A stretch of 64,000 bases of DNA from Phascolarctos cinereus (GCF_002099425.1 NW_018344001.1:8141001-8205000); one strand, 5' to 3'; shown: positions 32,315 to 44,527, numbered from the stretch's first letter. The notes: a model not told the origin generated them from the sequence alone. Numbers and translations are program-made.

Positions 32315-33665
32315 GGGGGGTGAATCAGTCAGTCGATAAGCATTTATTAAGTGCCTACTATGTGCCAGGAACTGTGCTAAAGACTAGGGATATACAAAAA
32401 GAGGCAAAAGATAGCCCCCTGCCCTCCAGGAGCTCACAATCTAATGGGGGAGACAAGCAAACAAATATGTATAAACAAGTTATATGCAGGATAAACAGGA
32501 AAGAATTAACAGAAGGAAGGCACTAGAATTAGGAATTGGGAAAGGCTTCCTGTAGAAGATGAGATTTTAGTTGGGACACGAAGAGAGTCAGGGAGGTCAG
32601 TAGTCGGAGTAGAGAAGGAAGCGCATTTAGGTGTGGGAGAGAGCCAGAGAGAATGCCCAGAGCTGAGAGAGGGAGGGTCTGTTTGTGGAATGGCCAGGAG
32701 ACCAACATAAACGGATTGAAGAATGTGACTGGAAAGGTGGGAGGAGGATAGGTGACAAAGGGCATTGATGCCAAACACGATTTTATATTTGATCCTGGAG
32801 GTGATAGGGAGTTACTGCAGTTCATTAAGTCAGGGTGATACGATTGGTCCTGTGTTTTTGGTGGCTGAATGGAGGATGGATTGGAGTTTGGGGAGAGTTG
32901 GGGCAATTACAGAAGGGGGTGAGAGATGCGGCAAAGATGAAATCAATAGGCCTTGGACGATTGGATAAGGGGTGATAGTGAGAAATCCAGGATGACTTCT
33001 AGGTTGAGAGCCTAGGGGACTGAGAGGAAGGTGTTTCCCTTAACAGGAATAGTGAAGGCAGGAGAAGTGGAGGGTTTAGGGCAACAGAGAATGCATTTAG
33101 TTTCAGACATGTTGGTTTAAGATATTGACTAGACAGCCAGTTCATGATGTCTGAAAGGCGTTTGGAGATGCAGCAGAGATGTTAGGGCAGGATAGGCAGA
33201 TTTGAGAATTGTCAGCATAGAGATAATCATTGAATCCAGGGGCGCTGATGAGATCACCGAGTGAAGTAGTATAGGGAGAAGAGAAAAGGGCCCAGGACAG
33301 GACCCTGGGGGACACTCTAAAGGTAGAGGCATAATCTAGAAGAGCAAAGGAGACCGAAAAGAATGGTCAGAGAAGTAGGAGGAGAAGAGGTTCATCGACA
33401 GTGTCCAAACCTGCAGAGAGGTCATGGAGAATGAGGACTGAGAAGCGACTGGATTGGGCATTCCTCAGCAGGTGAGTGGACATGGGCAATGTGCAGACAG
33501 CACTGGCAAGATCTGCCCACTGACCAGATGTGGGGAGTGAGGAAGAGGAGAGAGTCAAGCCTGACTCTGAGGTGGGGAAGCTGGATGAATTAGAAGATGG
33601 TGAACCTCTTGACAGAAACAGGGACGTCAGGGAGGGGGAGGGAGGGGTTTAGGAGGAAAGATAAT
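32315..33665 (-). mobile_element. LINE-2 with part of its reverse transcriptase region
   Basis: The left end is the reversed terminus (tgaatcagtcagtcgataag, catttattaagtgcctacta). On the minus strand near 33440-33390 it encodes LILHDLSAGLDTVD, which corresponds to the family's LILLDLSAAFDTVDH motif. The element is 5'-truncated. Confidence 0.9.
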
Positions 33666-33807
33666 GAGTTTTGTTTTGGACATTAAGATGGCGCTGGCTT
33701 TCTGACTATTCTCCACCCTCATTCCCACAGTACTTGATAAAGGATATCCATGCAATCAGACTACAAATACTTTCCTACTCAATTTGAGTATTATTACCTA
33801 AATGGGG

Positions 33808-34075
33808 GGGGGGGCGCGTCGATGGAGAGCCATAGTGCACAGAGCGCTGGGCCTGGAGTCAGGAAGACTCATCTTCCTGTGTTCAAATTTGGCCTTTGAC
33901 ACTTACTTGCTGTGTAACCCTGGGCAAGTCACTTAAACCCATTTGCCTCAGTTTCCTCATTTGTAAAATGACCTAGAGTAAGGAAATGGCAAACCAGTCC
34001 AGTGTCTTTGCTGAGAAAACCTCAAAGGGAGTCACAGAGAGTTGGACACAACTAACTGACTGAATAAAATTCACA
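33808..34075 (+). mobile_element. Marsupial SINE, long-tail type, near full length
   Basis: It contains gcacagagcgctgggcctgg, tgtgtaaccctgggcaagtc and gagttggacacaactaactg. Confidence 0.93.
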
Positions 34076-34099
34076 ACAACCCTTAGTAGTCAGTGCTCC

Positions 34100-34245
34100 T
34101 ATCTAGCTATACAGATATATCTACTATCTATATAGATAATATAGATTATCTCCACTTTACAGATGAGTAAACTGAAGATGGTGGTGGTTAGGTGACTTGC
34201 CCAGGATCACACAGCTAGTAAATATAACTGTCCCACTATGTCTTC
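34100..34245 (-). mobile_element. MIR-type SINE, reversed
   Basis: It contains ctttacagatgagtaaactg and gcccaggatcacacagctag. Confidence 0.8.
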
Positions 34246-35229
34246 TCACCTGTAAACAACAGTTTACAAATCCCTACAAGAAACTCATAAAAGAAAGCAG
34301 AAGTGACAGTTTTCATTTGGAATCAGGTCCTCGAACTGCTAAGACTGTCTGTCCACTCTCTCTTTCCTTTTAGACCCCACTCAGAGTTGCCATGCCCGGG
34401 GGCTGTTGACTTGGGCCATAACTACCCACTCACTTTTGTTTGATCACAACACACAGCCCCCTGTTGGAGAAGCAGCTGAAAAAACAAGCCCCCCTGCCTC
34501 TCAGGTGCCTTCGTCCCTTTCCATCTTCCCGAATCTCTGGATTTCTAAAGATGCCCCATAAAATCTCAGCAGACAATTCCTCCACAGGGGCCCCAGGCCC
34601 CCTTGCTCCCACCTCGCCTCTGTCCCAAAAGTCTCACCTCCAATTTGGCCGTTAGAATTTGTCCTGTCCTCCTATCACCAATGCCCGAGGCAGCCCAAAA
34701 CCAGTGACATCCCCCAGCAGACTCTTTTCCCCCTGCCCCTGCAAACGTCCAACCCAGCTCCAACGGGCTCCATCACATGGAGCTGAGACTGTTGGGACAA
34801 TGCTCACTTTCCTTGACCAAATTATCTACTAGGGGTATGCCCTGCTTCCCAGAGCAAAGACCCCATAATGGAAGCCCGTTTCCCTCTTCCTTCCCAGAGG
34901 TCAAGCCTCTCCGGTGGCAGGCCCAACAACACCTTGTAGAACACCCACAGACAACAGCTTCCCACCTGCTACAGGTGAGAGACCAAAGTTGTCCTGAGTG
35001 CGCAGAAAAGAAGATGCATGAAAACAGGTGCACCGCTCCTGAAGACCAGAACTTGCAGAACCTTTCATGAACCTCCATACAACTAATCACCTTGAGTAGC
35101 GCTGGGGTCAGTTAAAATTCAGAGATCCATGAGCACATCGCTCCCACCCCTCTGGTGGGTCCCAAGTATCCCTGGCTGGGCCTGTGATGGGAGGTACTTT
35201 CTCCAGGGCAATGGAGCTCACAGGCTCAG

Positions 35230-35392
35230 AAAGGAGGGCGCTACTATTAGAATTGAAAAGGAGGGACCTCGAAGGTCGAAGGACCACTGAAGGGAAATTA
35301 CTCGCTCAAGGTCACAAGGCAGAGGTAGGACTTGAACCCAGGACCCCGAGGGCCAAATTCTGTACTTTTTTCACTGTGCCCCCTCCTGCATG
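35230..35392 (-). mobile_element. MIR-type SINE, reversed
   Basis: It contains actcgctcaaggtcacaagg and gacttgaacccaggaccccg. Confidence 0.75.
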
Positions 35393-35464
35393 AGGCTTTC
35401 CCAGACATCTCCAGCTGTTAGTACTCACTTCCTATTAAAATTACTTTGTACATATTTCACATTT

Positions 35465-35850
35465 GCTTTTTTACATGAATTAATCAACACTCCACCAGCA
35501 TTTATTAAGTGAAGATGACAGGTCATTTTAGCCACAGAACTGTGTGTTGGGGAAATAACATCAAAAGTAAATCCAGTCCCTGGCCTCAAGGAGCTTATAG
35601 TCTAGCAGGAGAAGGCAACATACATAAATATGGGGCCCAGGGTCATAGGTGTAGAGCCGGGAGAGATTTGAGAGGCCATTTTACAGATGGGAAAACTGAA
35701 GCTATAAAGCGACTTGTCTGAGGATGTACAAAGAACATCCAAAATACATTCAAAACACAAGATCGAGCAAAGTAATGGGGCAGGGGGATCAGGAAAGGCC
35801 TCACATGGGAGACCTTTGAGCTGAGTCTTGGCTTTGCAGGGGCCCACCTC
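35465..35850 (-). mobile_element. LINE-2, reversed, interrupted by a reversed MIR
   Basis: LINE-2 parts are 35465-35630 (cagcatttattaagtgaaga, ctcaaggagcttatagtcta) and 35735-35850 (gacctttgagctgagtcttg). The MIR between them has attttacagatgggaaaact. Confidence 0.75.
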
Positions 35851-35934
35851 CTCAAACCCTCCTGAAGCATGGCTGCTTCCCTGCTCATTCCTTCTCTGAT
35901 ATCAAAGCTACCACTTATGTCGCCCTTAAGATCT

Positions 35935-36183
35935 GCAAGTAATCTGCAAATATCGATTTACTTTATCCTTACAACACCCCTAGGAGGTAGATGTTATTAT
36001 TATCATCCCCATTTTGTAGATGAGAAAATTGAGGCAGAGGGAGGGGCCTGTCATTTGTCCAGGGTGACACAGCTAGTAATTATCCGAGGCTGGATTTGAA
36101 CGTGGATCTTCCTGATTGCAGACACAGTGACCTAACCACTTCACCGCTTCACCGCTTCACCGCCCTGCCCCGCCAGCTGCCTA
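35935..36183 (-). mobile_element. Marsupial CORE-SINE, reversed, with a small triplication in its head
   Basis: It contains catccccattttgtagatga, cagggtgacacagctagtaa, and gctggatttgaacgtggatc. Near 36138-36162 cttcaccg occurs three times in tandem. Confidence 0.88.
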
Positions 36184-36585
36184 CAAAGACACATAAAGGC
36201 AGAGGTGTGTGATATTCTCTCAACCGATCCGAATACATCTCCTGGAGGTGGCCATTGACTGTACCCAAAGGTTCAAAAACATGAAAATTGAGTAAAAACT
36301 TGTTCTCATCTAGTTTGTGTCCGATGGATTCCGTGGAGGTGTTTGGAGCTAATTCGACACTTAGCTTACACCTCTGATTACTTTAATTGAAGCCTGGGCC
36401 TCCTCCTTCATTAGGGCGGGGAGAAAGAAAGTATTCAGATTCCTCAGGTAAGCTCCCTTGGTGTTTAGGTAAGGCAATTCAATTCAATTCATTCTGTAAG
36501 ATACAGAGAAAGCCACCTTGGGATTCAGAGGACCCTTCAAGCTGTAGGCACAGAATCCAAAGAATTCCATAGTCACATATTAAGT

Positions 36586-36700
36586 GCCCGAATGGGTGGC
36601 GAAGTGGATAGAACCCAGCCTGGAAGACATGGGGTCAAATCCGACCCTGTCACACACCAGCTACGTGACCTACGCAAATCCCTCCGCCAATCACCGGTCT
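36586..36700 (+). mobile_element. Marsupial SINE, 5' part
   Basis: It contains aatgggtggcgaagtggata and caccagctacgtgacctacg. Confidence 0.75.
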
Positions 36701-37644
36701 AGACAATGCTCTAAGACTGCTCACTGGAGACAAAGGGGCCACCTGCACACCTCCTGCTGCAGGACAGTTTACATTTTTGAAGGAAACACAGCAACACTCC
36801 TCCCTCAGCACTGGTGAGCTACTAGCTTGCGCCCGTTCACATTAGCTCACCAAGGATACGTGGCTTTCCACAACTTTCTTAAATGTCTGAGATGTGGTTT
36901 TTGTTGACTTGTACTTTTGTCTATACCAGTAAATTTCTTGTTTGCAACATCATATCTTTGCAAACCTGGGTTTTGGGGGGTTGTTATAAATGAAGGCAAA
37001 TGTCTTGTGAAGATCTATGTGCAGCAAGGTGTCCAATCTGATTCCAAGGTCTGAGAAGCTGCATAATGCCCAACAGTCACATACAACTCATTAATAACTA
37101 ATTGTGATAATTTAAGAATGAAATAAACATTTTTCTTTCCATTTCTGTGTTATTTTTTTCCCAACAGCTACTAAGTTATTAGGCCACAAATACTCACTAA
37201 GTTGTTTGGACCTAATTAATTAATAAATGGAACCATTAGGTATTTCTTTTGGCTCTGTGAAAAAGTACTGAGATACTAAGGATGCCATGGACCAAGAAAG
37301 TTAGGGGACCTTCGGGTGAGGCCAGTCCACAAAGCTGGCCTTAGCTATCAACTATAACTATACTGAGACTAGCTTGAGGAAAGGGGTATACGCTCTGCTT
37401 CGGACACACTCCTAGAAACAAGTCTTCAGAGCTGCCTATGGTTTCTTCTCAAAAGTTAAACAAGAATCCAGGCCCCATGTTCTCTCCACAAGCCCACAGA
37501 TGGTGAAACAAGCACTTTCCCTAGATGTCTTCATTATTTGCCTGGATCAGTTAGCTACATGAAAATCTCATTAATTCAGATCTCAATGAGGTAACTTTTT
37601 GGATAAGTCAGCCTGGGCTGAAATTGACCTTTAGACTAGTCGTT

Positions 37645-37990
37645 CATTCATTCTCTTTCATCCACTCATTTATTCACTCACTCATTCATTCCTCTACTCA
37701 TTTATTCATCCACTCATTTATTCACTCACTCATTCATTCCTCTACTCATTTATTCATCCACTCATTTATTCACTCATTCATTCATTCCTCTACTCATTTA
37801 TTCATCCACTCATTTATTCACTCACTCATTCATTCCTCTACTCATTTATTCATCCACTCATTTATTCACTCACTCATTCATTCCTCTACTCATTTATTCA
37901 TCCACTCATTTATTCACTCATTCATTCATTCCTCTACTCATTTATTCATCCACTCATTTATTCACTCATTCATTTATTCATTCATTCAAC
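37645..37990. repeat. 48-bp higher-order array built of TCAT/TTCA units
   Basis: Tetranucleotide-like units (ctcatttattcatccactca, then tttattcactcactcatt and cattcctcta) form a 48-bp period repeated about seven times. Two monomer versions exist, with cactcactcattc or cactcattcattc. Confidence 0.95.
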
Positions 37991-38207
37991 CAACATTTAT
38001 CAAGAATGTCCTAAGCAGTTCAATACATTAAGGTATTAACTAGATTATCAAGAATATAGTTAGCTAGTTAATAGAAAATACACTCATTTAACACTTTTCC
38101 TTTGTTTAGAAATGCCTGACACGCCAATTACAATCATTTACTAGAGGAAGCCGGGGAAAAGGATATTAGGAAGAAACACTCTGAGTCTTCACTCCTTTCT
38201 TCTCAGG

Positions 38208-38415
38208 TTATAGAGCTGGAGCTGGCAGGGACTCTAGAAGTCAGTCATATAGCCCATTTTACAGATGAGGAGACTGACCCCCAAGGAGGTCACATGATGA
38301 GGCTCAGAGACAGTAAATACAGGTGCCTCAGGTCACAAAGGCGATCAGCATCAAAGACACAATGAGAACCCGGTCCTCATTCTGAAGCCAATGTTCTCTC
38401 CACGAGGACACTGCC
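38208..38415 (-). mobile_element. MIR-type SINE, reversed
   Basis: It contains cccattttacagatgaggag and cacaaaggcgatcagcatca, with an internal extra segment. Confidence 0.6.
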
Positions 38416-38649
38416 TTCTTTGGAGAGAAACATGGACTAAAACTATTAGTAGAACAATTCCTCTATTAATAAGAGGATACACCAACATACAACCTTTTGT
38501 AAAAACCAAATAAAACAAATTTGTTAGCAGGAGATACAAAGCCAGTGGGGATTCCTTTACTTTCTACCTTTCTCCTCTCAAGGCCAATTGGGTAATCGTC
38601 CTTAGAAGTCTTGGGTCAGATAAGAGATGTTCCTGCCCAGCAGCATGGA

Positions 38650-38830
38650 GCTTGGGTCACAGGCTCTTCAATTTGGAGCCTGAAGGGGCCTCAGAGGCCA
38701 TCGACTCTAATACCCTCATTTTACAGATGAGGAAACTGAGGCACAGGGCCTCTCTGACCTGCTCAAATTCAAACCCAGTTAATCTGGCTCCCAAACCAGC
38801 AGTCACTCCACTGAGCCACACTGCTGTCCA
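38650..38830 (-). mobile_element. MIR-type SINE, reversed
   Basis: It contains cctcattttacagatgagga and ttcaaacccagttaatctgg. Confidence 0.8.
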
Positions 38831-39974
38831 GATCTATGCCTCTGGTTGGTATCTCCCCAACTCCTGGATGGGAGGCTGGCACTGCCTTAACCAGGCCAAG
38901 GAACTGACTCACCCTGAGAAATTACTGCTGTTCCTGCCACCTCCTCCTCCTCCTCTTCAGGTGCTATCACCAACAAAATAGGGAGCCTGGAATTTAACTC
39001 AACCTCTTCCATGTGTAGACTGACCTCATAGGAAAAGAAGCTTGGTTTCTAGAACATTTATTTATAGAGGTTTCAGTGTCCTAGAAAGCAATAAAACTGG
39101 ACTTGAAATAGTCTGAAACTCTGTCTTTGAAGTCATTCTGATTGGCTTTCTTCCAAATTGGTCTGAGTCACTGAGCTCTTACTGTATTGATTGGCAAAGA
39201 TGGATTGAATTCAGGACGTTTTTTGGCCAGTAAACTCCTGTACTGCTCTAAAATCCTGCCTTGATGCCTCACTGTGGTATGGTAAGGCTACATCAAAGCA
39301 GTGACAGCTCCAGTAGGTCCCTGAAGTAAGCTAAAAAGACTTCAAGTCTGGGCCCAGCAATGGCCTGTCCATCCACCCACAAGTCACTCCCCAAACCAGT
39401 ATGGCTTCATGAAGAATAAGTGAAGACATTTCCTTTTTTCACTCAGATACGCCAACAGCTCCATGATTTCACTGATTCTGCTGATGCAGATCTGAGCCGT
39501 CCTGGCTAGCTCTCAACCACACCTTCCCACAGTCCGTCACAGGGAGTTGGTCCACCACGCTGGACTCCTCACTTGCTTCCTTTAGACTTTCCAAGGGAGC
39601 TCTGGCTGTCCACCTGGTATTGCTCACAGCAACACATGACCAGCTCATCTTCTCTTCCCGGTATTGAATTAACTCCTTAGTGCCTCCCTTTGCTGCTATT
39701 CTACCAGGTTCCTCCCTGATGATGGTTGGCAGGCCACCCACACCCTCCATGCCCTTTGCCCTGTCTGAGATTTTCCTTTTTAGTTCTTTAATCCCTCATC
39801 TCATTGTCATACAAAACACAGGGGCAGCTTTGTATATAGTTCTCTTGGATGTTCGTGTTCGGTAAAGTCTCTCATGCTGTTCTACCGGAAAAAAAAAGAG
39901 AGAGATTTGGGCTAACTGAAAATACATTTACATTGATTCCAAATTGTGTGGCGGCCAGGTTTCATGTCGCAACC

Positions 39975-41355
39975 TCTGTTTGGTAAGGGTTCCCCAGGGA
40001 AGTGCCCCAGGGATCGGCGCTCAGTCCTGTGCTGATAACCTTTCAATCAATGACTAGAATGAAGGTATAAATGGAATGTCTATCCAATTTGCCAATGACT
40101 TAAGCTTGGAGAAAAAGTTTTCATACTGGATGACGAAGTCAGAATCTAAAATGATCTCGACCAGCTACGGCAATGTATGAAATCTAATTAGAAAAGATGT
40201 CAAGAATAAATGTTAAATTTTACACTTGAGTTCAAAAAGGCGCCAAGATGGGGGTGGTGGGTAAGCCAATGTTTTGAAAAAGAGCTGGGGGTTTTAGTGG
40301 ACTGCAAGCTTCATAAATGTGTGCTGTGGGAGCCAAGAAAGTAGATGCAACTGTGGGTTGCACAGCATCTGGGAGTCAGACTGTACCCCCTTACTCTGCC
40401 TCCATCAGACCACATCTGGGGGACGAGGCTCCATACCAGCAGGATTCAGACAATCTGGAGAGCAGTCAGAGTCAGGCAACTGGCATTGTGAAGGGACTTG
40501 AGATCCTGCCCTACGAGGAACAGCTGAAGGAAATGGGTAAGCTTGGCCTGGATGAGAGAACGCTCAGGAGAAACGTTCAGTTTCAAGTATGTGAAGGGCA
40601 ATGCCATGGAAGAGGGATTAGATTTGTCTACTCAGAGGGTTACAAAGTGGCCAAGTTACAAAGAGGCAGGGTTAGGCTTCCTGTCAGAAAGGTTCCACGA
40701 TAAAGGCCTTAGTGAAGGCAGGGCTGGGCTGGAGCCAGCTCAAACAGCTCCAGCCGTGAGGCAATGTTCAGTGTGAGGGTTTCCACCTGGGAGACGAGCC
40801 GATGCTGCAGATCAGCGCTCACCATTGTCCTGCTGATCGCCCAGGATTAAGAAAGTGATGGGGGAAACACAATCACGCAGATTAAACTTGGAAGGGTTCC
40901 ATGAGGACGTCTTGTCTAACTCACGAGAGCGGATTGTTAAGCAGTTACTAGCACACCAGTGGATAGAAGAAAGTCTCCACCAATGCAGGTTGGAATGTTC
41001 TCTGCAACCGATTGCCTTAGAGAGCTGCTCAAGCACCGAAGGCCATAAGGTCAGAGACTGGAACCCAGGTCTTCCGACTCCTAGGCCAGTGCTGCATCCA
41101 GATGCTTCGCTGCCTCTCTGTGTCGGGAAAGAGCAAAGCAGCAGCAGCACAAACAATAACAGTAACAACACCCTTGCTCATATTTAGAAGTAAAATAGGC
41201 TGCCTTGGGAGGTAGTGAGCTCTCCATCACTGGAGCTTTTTAAGAGGAGCTAAGATACACCTGCCAAACACATTGTAGCAGGAATTTTTTTTGGGGGGAA
41301 TGGGCTGGGCTAGGGGACCCCTGAGGTCCCTTCTAACTCAGATTCTACGGTTTTT
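39975..41355 (+). mobile_element. L3/CR1-type LINE, interrupted
   Basis: The part at 39975-40705 shows agtgccccagggatcggcgc, gggggttttagtggactgca and accacatctgggggacgagg. The 3' end at 41190-41355 has taggctgccttgggaggtag and gaggtcccttctaactcaga. Bases 40760-41185 between them are unrelated and include a reversed MIR-type piece. Confidence 0.85.
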
Positions 41356-42236
41356 TTGGGAGTCTGAACTCTGAAGGCTAGACCAGCTACAGTCACCAAG
41401 ATGGCAGCAGGGAGATGAGCTTTGGGCCACGGTGGCTCTCAAGAATCATCTACTCAGTCATCCAGGGGTCATAATCTGCATTAGCAAGAGGGACAAGGTC
41501 CCAAATCGTTGACCTACTGAAGTCAGGTATTTCTCTGCTAAAGACATCCTGTGGCATAAGGCTACATTTTTGCTTCCCTACACTATTTCTGCTTTTCTAC
41601 ACTTACAAAAGTCCAATAGCTGGCTTCATACCTTCCAACTCAACAAGGGAACAAGTCACACTGGGCTCTCCTGATGAAAAGGATCACTTACATGCAGCGT
41701 ATCTGATTTAAAAAAAAAATAACATACGTCCTGTTTCTAACTTTAAGCTCACACTAAAGGCAAAAGGGTCAATGAAAGAGCCCAAATGAAAAACTCCAGG
41801 ACAAGAAGGGAAAGATGTAAGCGCATTTTGAAGCCACATCAATGTGTAGCCCAGATGGTTAACATAAGGTTACTTAAATGAACTCTGCTTGTACCAGGTG
41901 GGATAGTCCCTTCCAGCTATAAATATACGATCTTATGAATTATAGACCCAACATTTGAAAAAGAAGAGAAAATGAGGATCACCCAGAGGGCAAGGGCAAG
42001 GTGAATGGTGGGCATGGACAGGCTGCAATGAATGAAATCAGGAAATTGTGATAGAGAATCAGAGGAAAGATGTCATTAAAAAAAGACATGCATGAAAAAA
42101 ACAGGCTGGTTTTATTTTGAAAGGGAAGGATAACTGATGGCCACTCTGTGAGCTTCTAAGGATGTATTCTGTATGTACTTGGTTATTTATATGTAGGCTT
42201 CCCCATTAGGCTGTATACTCCTTGAGGGCAGGGCCA

Positions 42237-42333
42237 ACTTATTCATCCATTCATTTATTCACCTATTTATCTATCCATTTATTCATCCATCACCCATCTA
42301 TCTATCTATCTACCTGTCTACCTATTATCTATC

Positions 42334-42376
<43 letters not shown>

Positions 42377-42590
42377 CATCCATCCATTCATCCATCTATC
42401 CATCTATCTATCCATCCATCTACCTGTCTACCTATTATCTATCTATCTACCTATATATCCATCCATCCACTCACCCATCCATGCCTCCATCCATCTATCC
42501 ATCTATCTATCTATCCATCTATCTATCTATCTACCTATCTATCTATCTATCTACCAACCTATCTGTCTCCTTACTTATTCCATCTTTCTT
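42237..42590. repeat. TCTA/TCCA tetranucleotide array, 350 bp
   Basis: Runs of tctatctatctatctatcta alternate with tccatccatccattcatcca. It lies 1.4 kb downstream (transcript sense) of the 44-kb exon. Confidence 0.96.
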
Positions 42591-42634
42591 TGACTTCTCA
42601 GATCTCAGCCCAGGGACAGCTTTGGGTGTGGAGC

Positions 42635-43025
42635 CAATAGAACGATAGCCCTGATGGGTCAGTGATCCTGGCTGTTCCTTCATCTCTCTACTCTGGCCAT
42701 GCTCACAACTTTTCTTATATCCGGCGCTGTCTCCTTTCTCATCTCCATCTTCCTTCTTCCCAGTCTCCTACAAGTCTCAGCTTAAATTCCACCCTCTGTA
42801 AGAAGCCTTTCCCAACCCTGCTTCATGCCGGTGCCTTCCCTCTGAAGATCATCCCAAATATAGCCTGTATATAGCTTTACTGCACAGTTATTTGCATGCT
42901 GTCTGTACCTATTAGAATATAAGCTCTGTGAGGGCAGGACCTGTTTTTTGCCTTTCTTTGTATTTGCAGTACTTAGCACATTGCCTGCCACATGGTAAGC
43001 ACTTAATAAATGCTTGCTGATTTGA
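42635..43025 (+). mobile_element. LINE-2 3' end
   Basis: It contains ttccaccctctgtaagaagc, taagctctgtgagggcagga and taagcacttaataaatgctt. Confidence 0.88.
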
Positions 43026-43029
43026 CTTA

Positions 43030-43214
43030 CCTTGGAGTCAGAAAGACTTGAGTTCAAATGACGTTTAACGGCTGTGTGACCCTTGGCAAGTCATTTAACT
43101 TTTCCAAACCTCAATTTTTTCAAATGTGAAATGGGGATAATAATAGTATTTACCTTGTAGTGTTGTTGTGAGAACCAAATGAGAAAACATATTAAACTAC
43201 TTCGTAAGACTTAA
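43030..43214 (+). mobile_element. MIR-tailed SINE, interrupted on its right by TA repeats and another SINE
   Basis: It contains ttggagtcagaaagacttga, ggctgtgtgacccttggcaa and aatggggataataatagtat. Its last part, acatataaatgctagccatt, resumes at 43634. Confidence 0.85.
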
Positions 43215-43382
43215 ATATGTATATATATATATATATATATATCTATATATATATATATATATATATCTATCATATATGACCTTAAATATGTATATAATTA
43301 TAAATAATACATAGCCTTAAATATATATATATATACACATACATACATATATACACATACATACATATATACATACATACAC
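43215..43382. repeat. TA / TACA simple repeat
   Basis: Long (TA)n runs are followed by cataca units, next to the left end of a reversed SINE; it may be an expanded SINE tail. Confidence 0.92.
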
Positions 43383-43633
43383 TTTAGTCATTTTTCAGTC
43401 ATATCCAACTCTCTATGACCCTCTTTGAGGTTTACTTGGCAAAGATACTGGAGTGGTTTGCCACTTCTTTCTCCAGCTCATTTTACAGATGATGAAACTG
43501 AGGCAGACAGAGTGAAGTGACTTGCCCAGGGTCACACAGCTAAGAAGTATCTGAGGCCAGATTTGAACTCAGAAAGATGAGTCTTCTGGCCTTTATGTAC
43601 AGTACTCTATCCACTGTGCCACCTAGCTGCCCA
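43383..43633 (-). mobile_element. Marsupial SINE, long-tail type, reversed, near full length
   Basis: It contains agatactggagtggtttgcc, gcccagggtcacacagctaa and ends in ccactgtgccacctagctgc. It lies 0.4 kb from the 44-kb exon. Confidence 0.94.
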
Positions 43634-44014
43634 CATATAAATGCTAGCCATTACTATAATAAGCAAGGAATAAATGCTTGTTGATATAACTTGCTGACAT
43701 AAGTCATTGCCGTCAATAAAATGCAGCAGATGGAAAATGCAGACAAAATCTGAATACCTTTTAATCCATGTGCAGAGTGAAAACAGAGCCTGGCAACAAA
43801 GCCAACATCAGATATCAAAAATGACAAGTCAGAGACCTTGGTTATGACTTTGGTTGCCAAGTGTCCAATCAGAGTTGGCCCATGGTAGAGCACACAGCAG
43901 TTTCAAGAAGAAAGGCCTGCTGCTGTGACCTTCAGGTCAACCGCCTATGCCAAAGAGAGATAAAGGGGGAAAAGTCAGAACACTCCCTGGGATGAGTCCA
44001 AAGAAATCACTGAC

Positions 44015-44121
44015 CAGAATTTAAGTCGCGGCCTGGGTTGAAGGCCCGGCTATTCACAGTGGTTGAGAGTCGGTCACAGCTGATGGTCCGGGACACGTTA
44101 GTGTTGAAGTTCCCATCAAAC
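44015..44121 (-). CDS. CACHD1: CACHD1 coding exon (about residues 137-173), VWA-N region
   Basis: This 107-bp exon begins with the last base of a Glu codon and encodes FDGNFNTNVSRTISCDRLST followed by TVNSRAFNPGRDLNS. It ends with the first base of a Val codon. NVS is a candidate N-glycosylation site and the Cys of ISCDRL is likely part of the extracellular disulphide pattern; both are inferences from motif. The acceptor is ...ttctgcag and the donor is GTCAGT. It joins the exons at 61 kb and 28.9 kb in frame. Because 107 is not a multiple of three, skipping it would shift the frame. It is flanked within 0.5 kb by SINEs in opposite orientation and, further out, by inverted tetranucleotide arrays. 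Confidence 0.97.
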
Positions 44122-44527
44122 CTGCAGAAGAGAAAGAATCATCAATATACATTTGTGGACGGTCCAGCCTAGTCCACGAAGTGCTTGAGGGGGGCCGTGT
44201 GACGGGCAAGGGATTTCAGGTCCAGGTACAAAGTTTGAAAAAAATAGGATTCTACAAATCTTCACCACACATTGACTCTGAGACTTGAATATTTTCAGTG
44301 ACAGGGAGCTTATTACCATTCAATGTCACCCACTTGATTTTAGGGATTGGAAAGTGAGTGTTTTTGTTAAGACACGGCCCGACTCCTCAAAACTTCTTCT
44401 GGCTGGTTTCATTTCTACACAGACAATTTTACCTGCCCACAAGACCACAACTCTCATATCCTCTCTGTGTTTTCCCATTTCCATGCCAAACATGACTAAG
44501 TTTCAGCTCCAGAGCCTCCAGCAAAAG

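Larger units (their letters stand above)
28940..44014 (-). other. CACHD1: CACHD1 intron, 15.1 kb
   Basis: It contains SINE/MIR copies, LINE-2 pieces (largest 32315-33665), an L1 3' end (31440-31810), an L3/CR1 copy (39975-41355, interrupted), an unnamed repeat copy (30170-30365), the 48-bp array (37645-37990) and a TCTA array (42237-42590). Bases 29530-30165, 30560-31200, 31815-32310, 34260-35220, 36700-37640, 38840-39970, 41360-42235 and 43640-44010 show nothing I can name. Confidence 0.85.

Noticed and set aside
33367-33558. Reverse transcriptase-like peptide with a DLSAGLDTVD motif
   Set aside because: It belongs to a truncated LINE-2 copy and is not a host gene.
37624-38031. Frame encoding a regular HSFIHS-type peptide
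   Set aside because: This is the translation of the 48-bp array; there is no start context or splice evidence.
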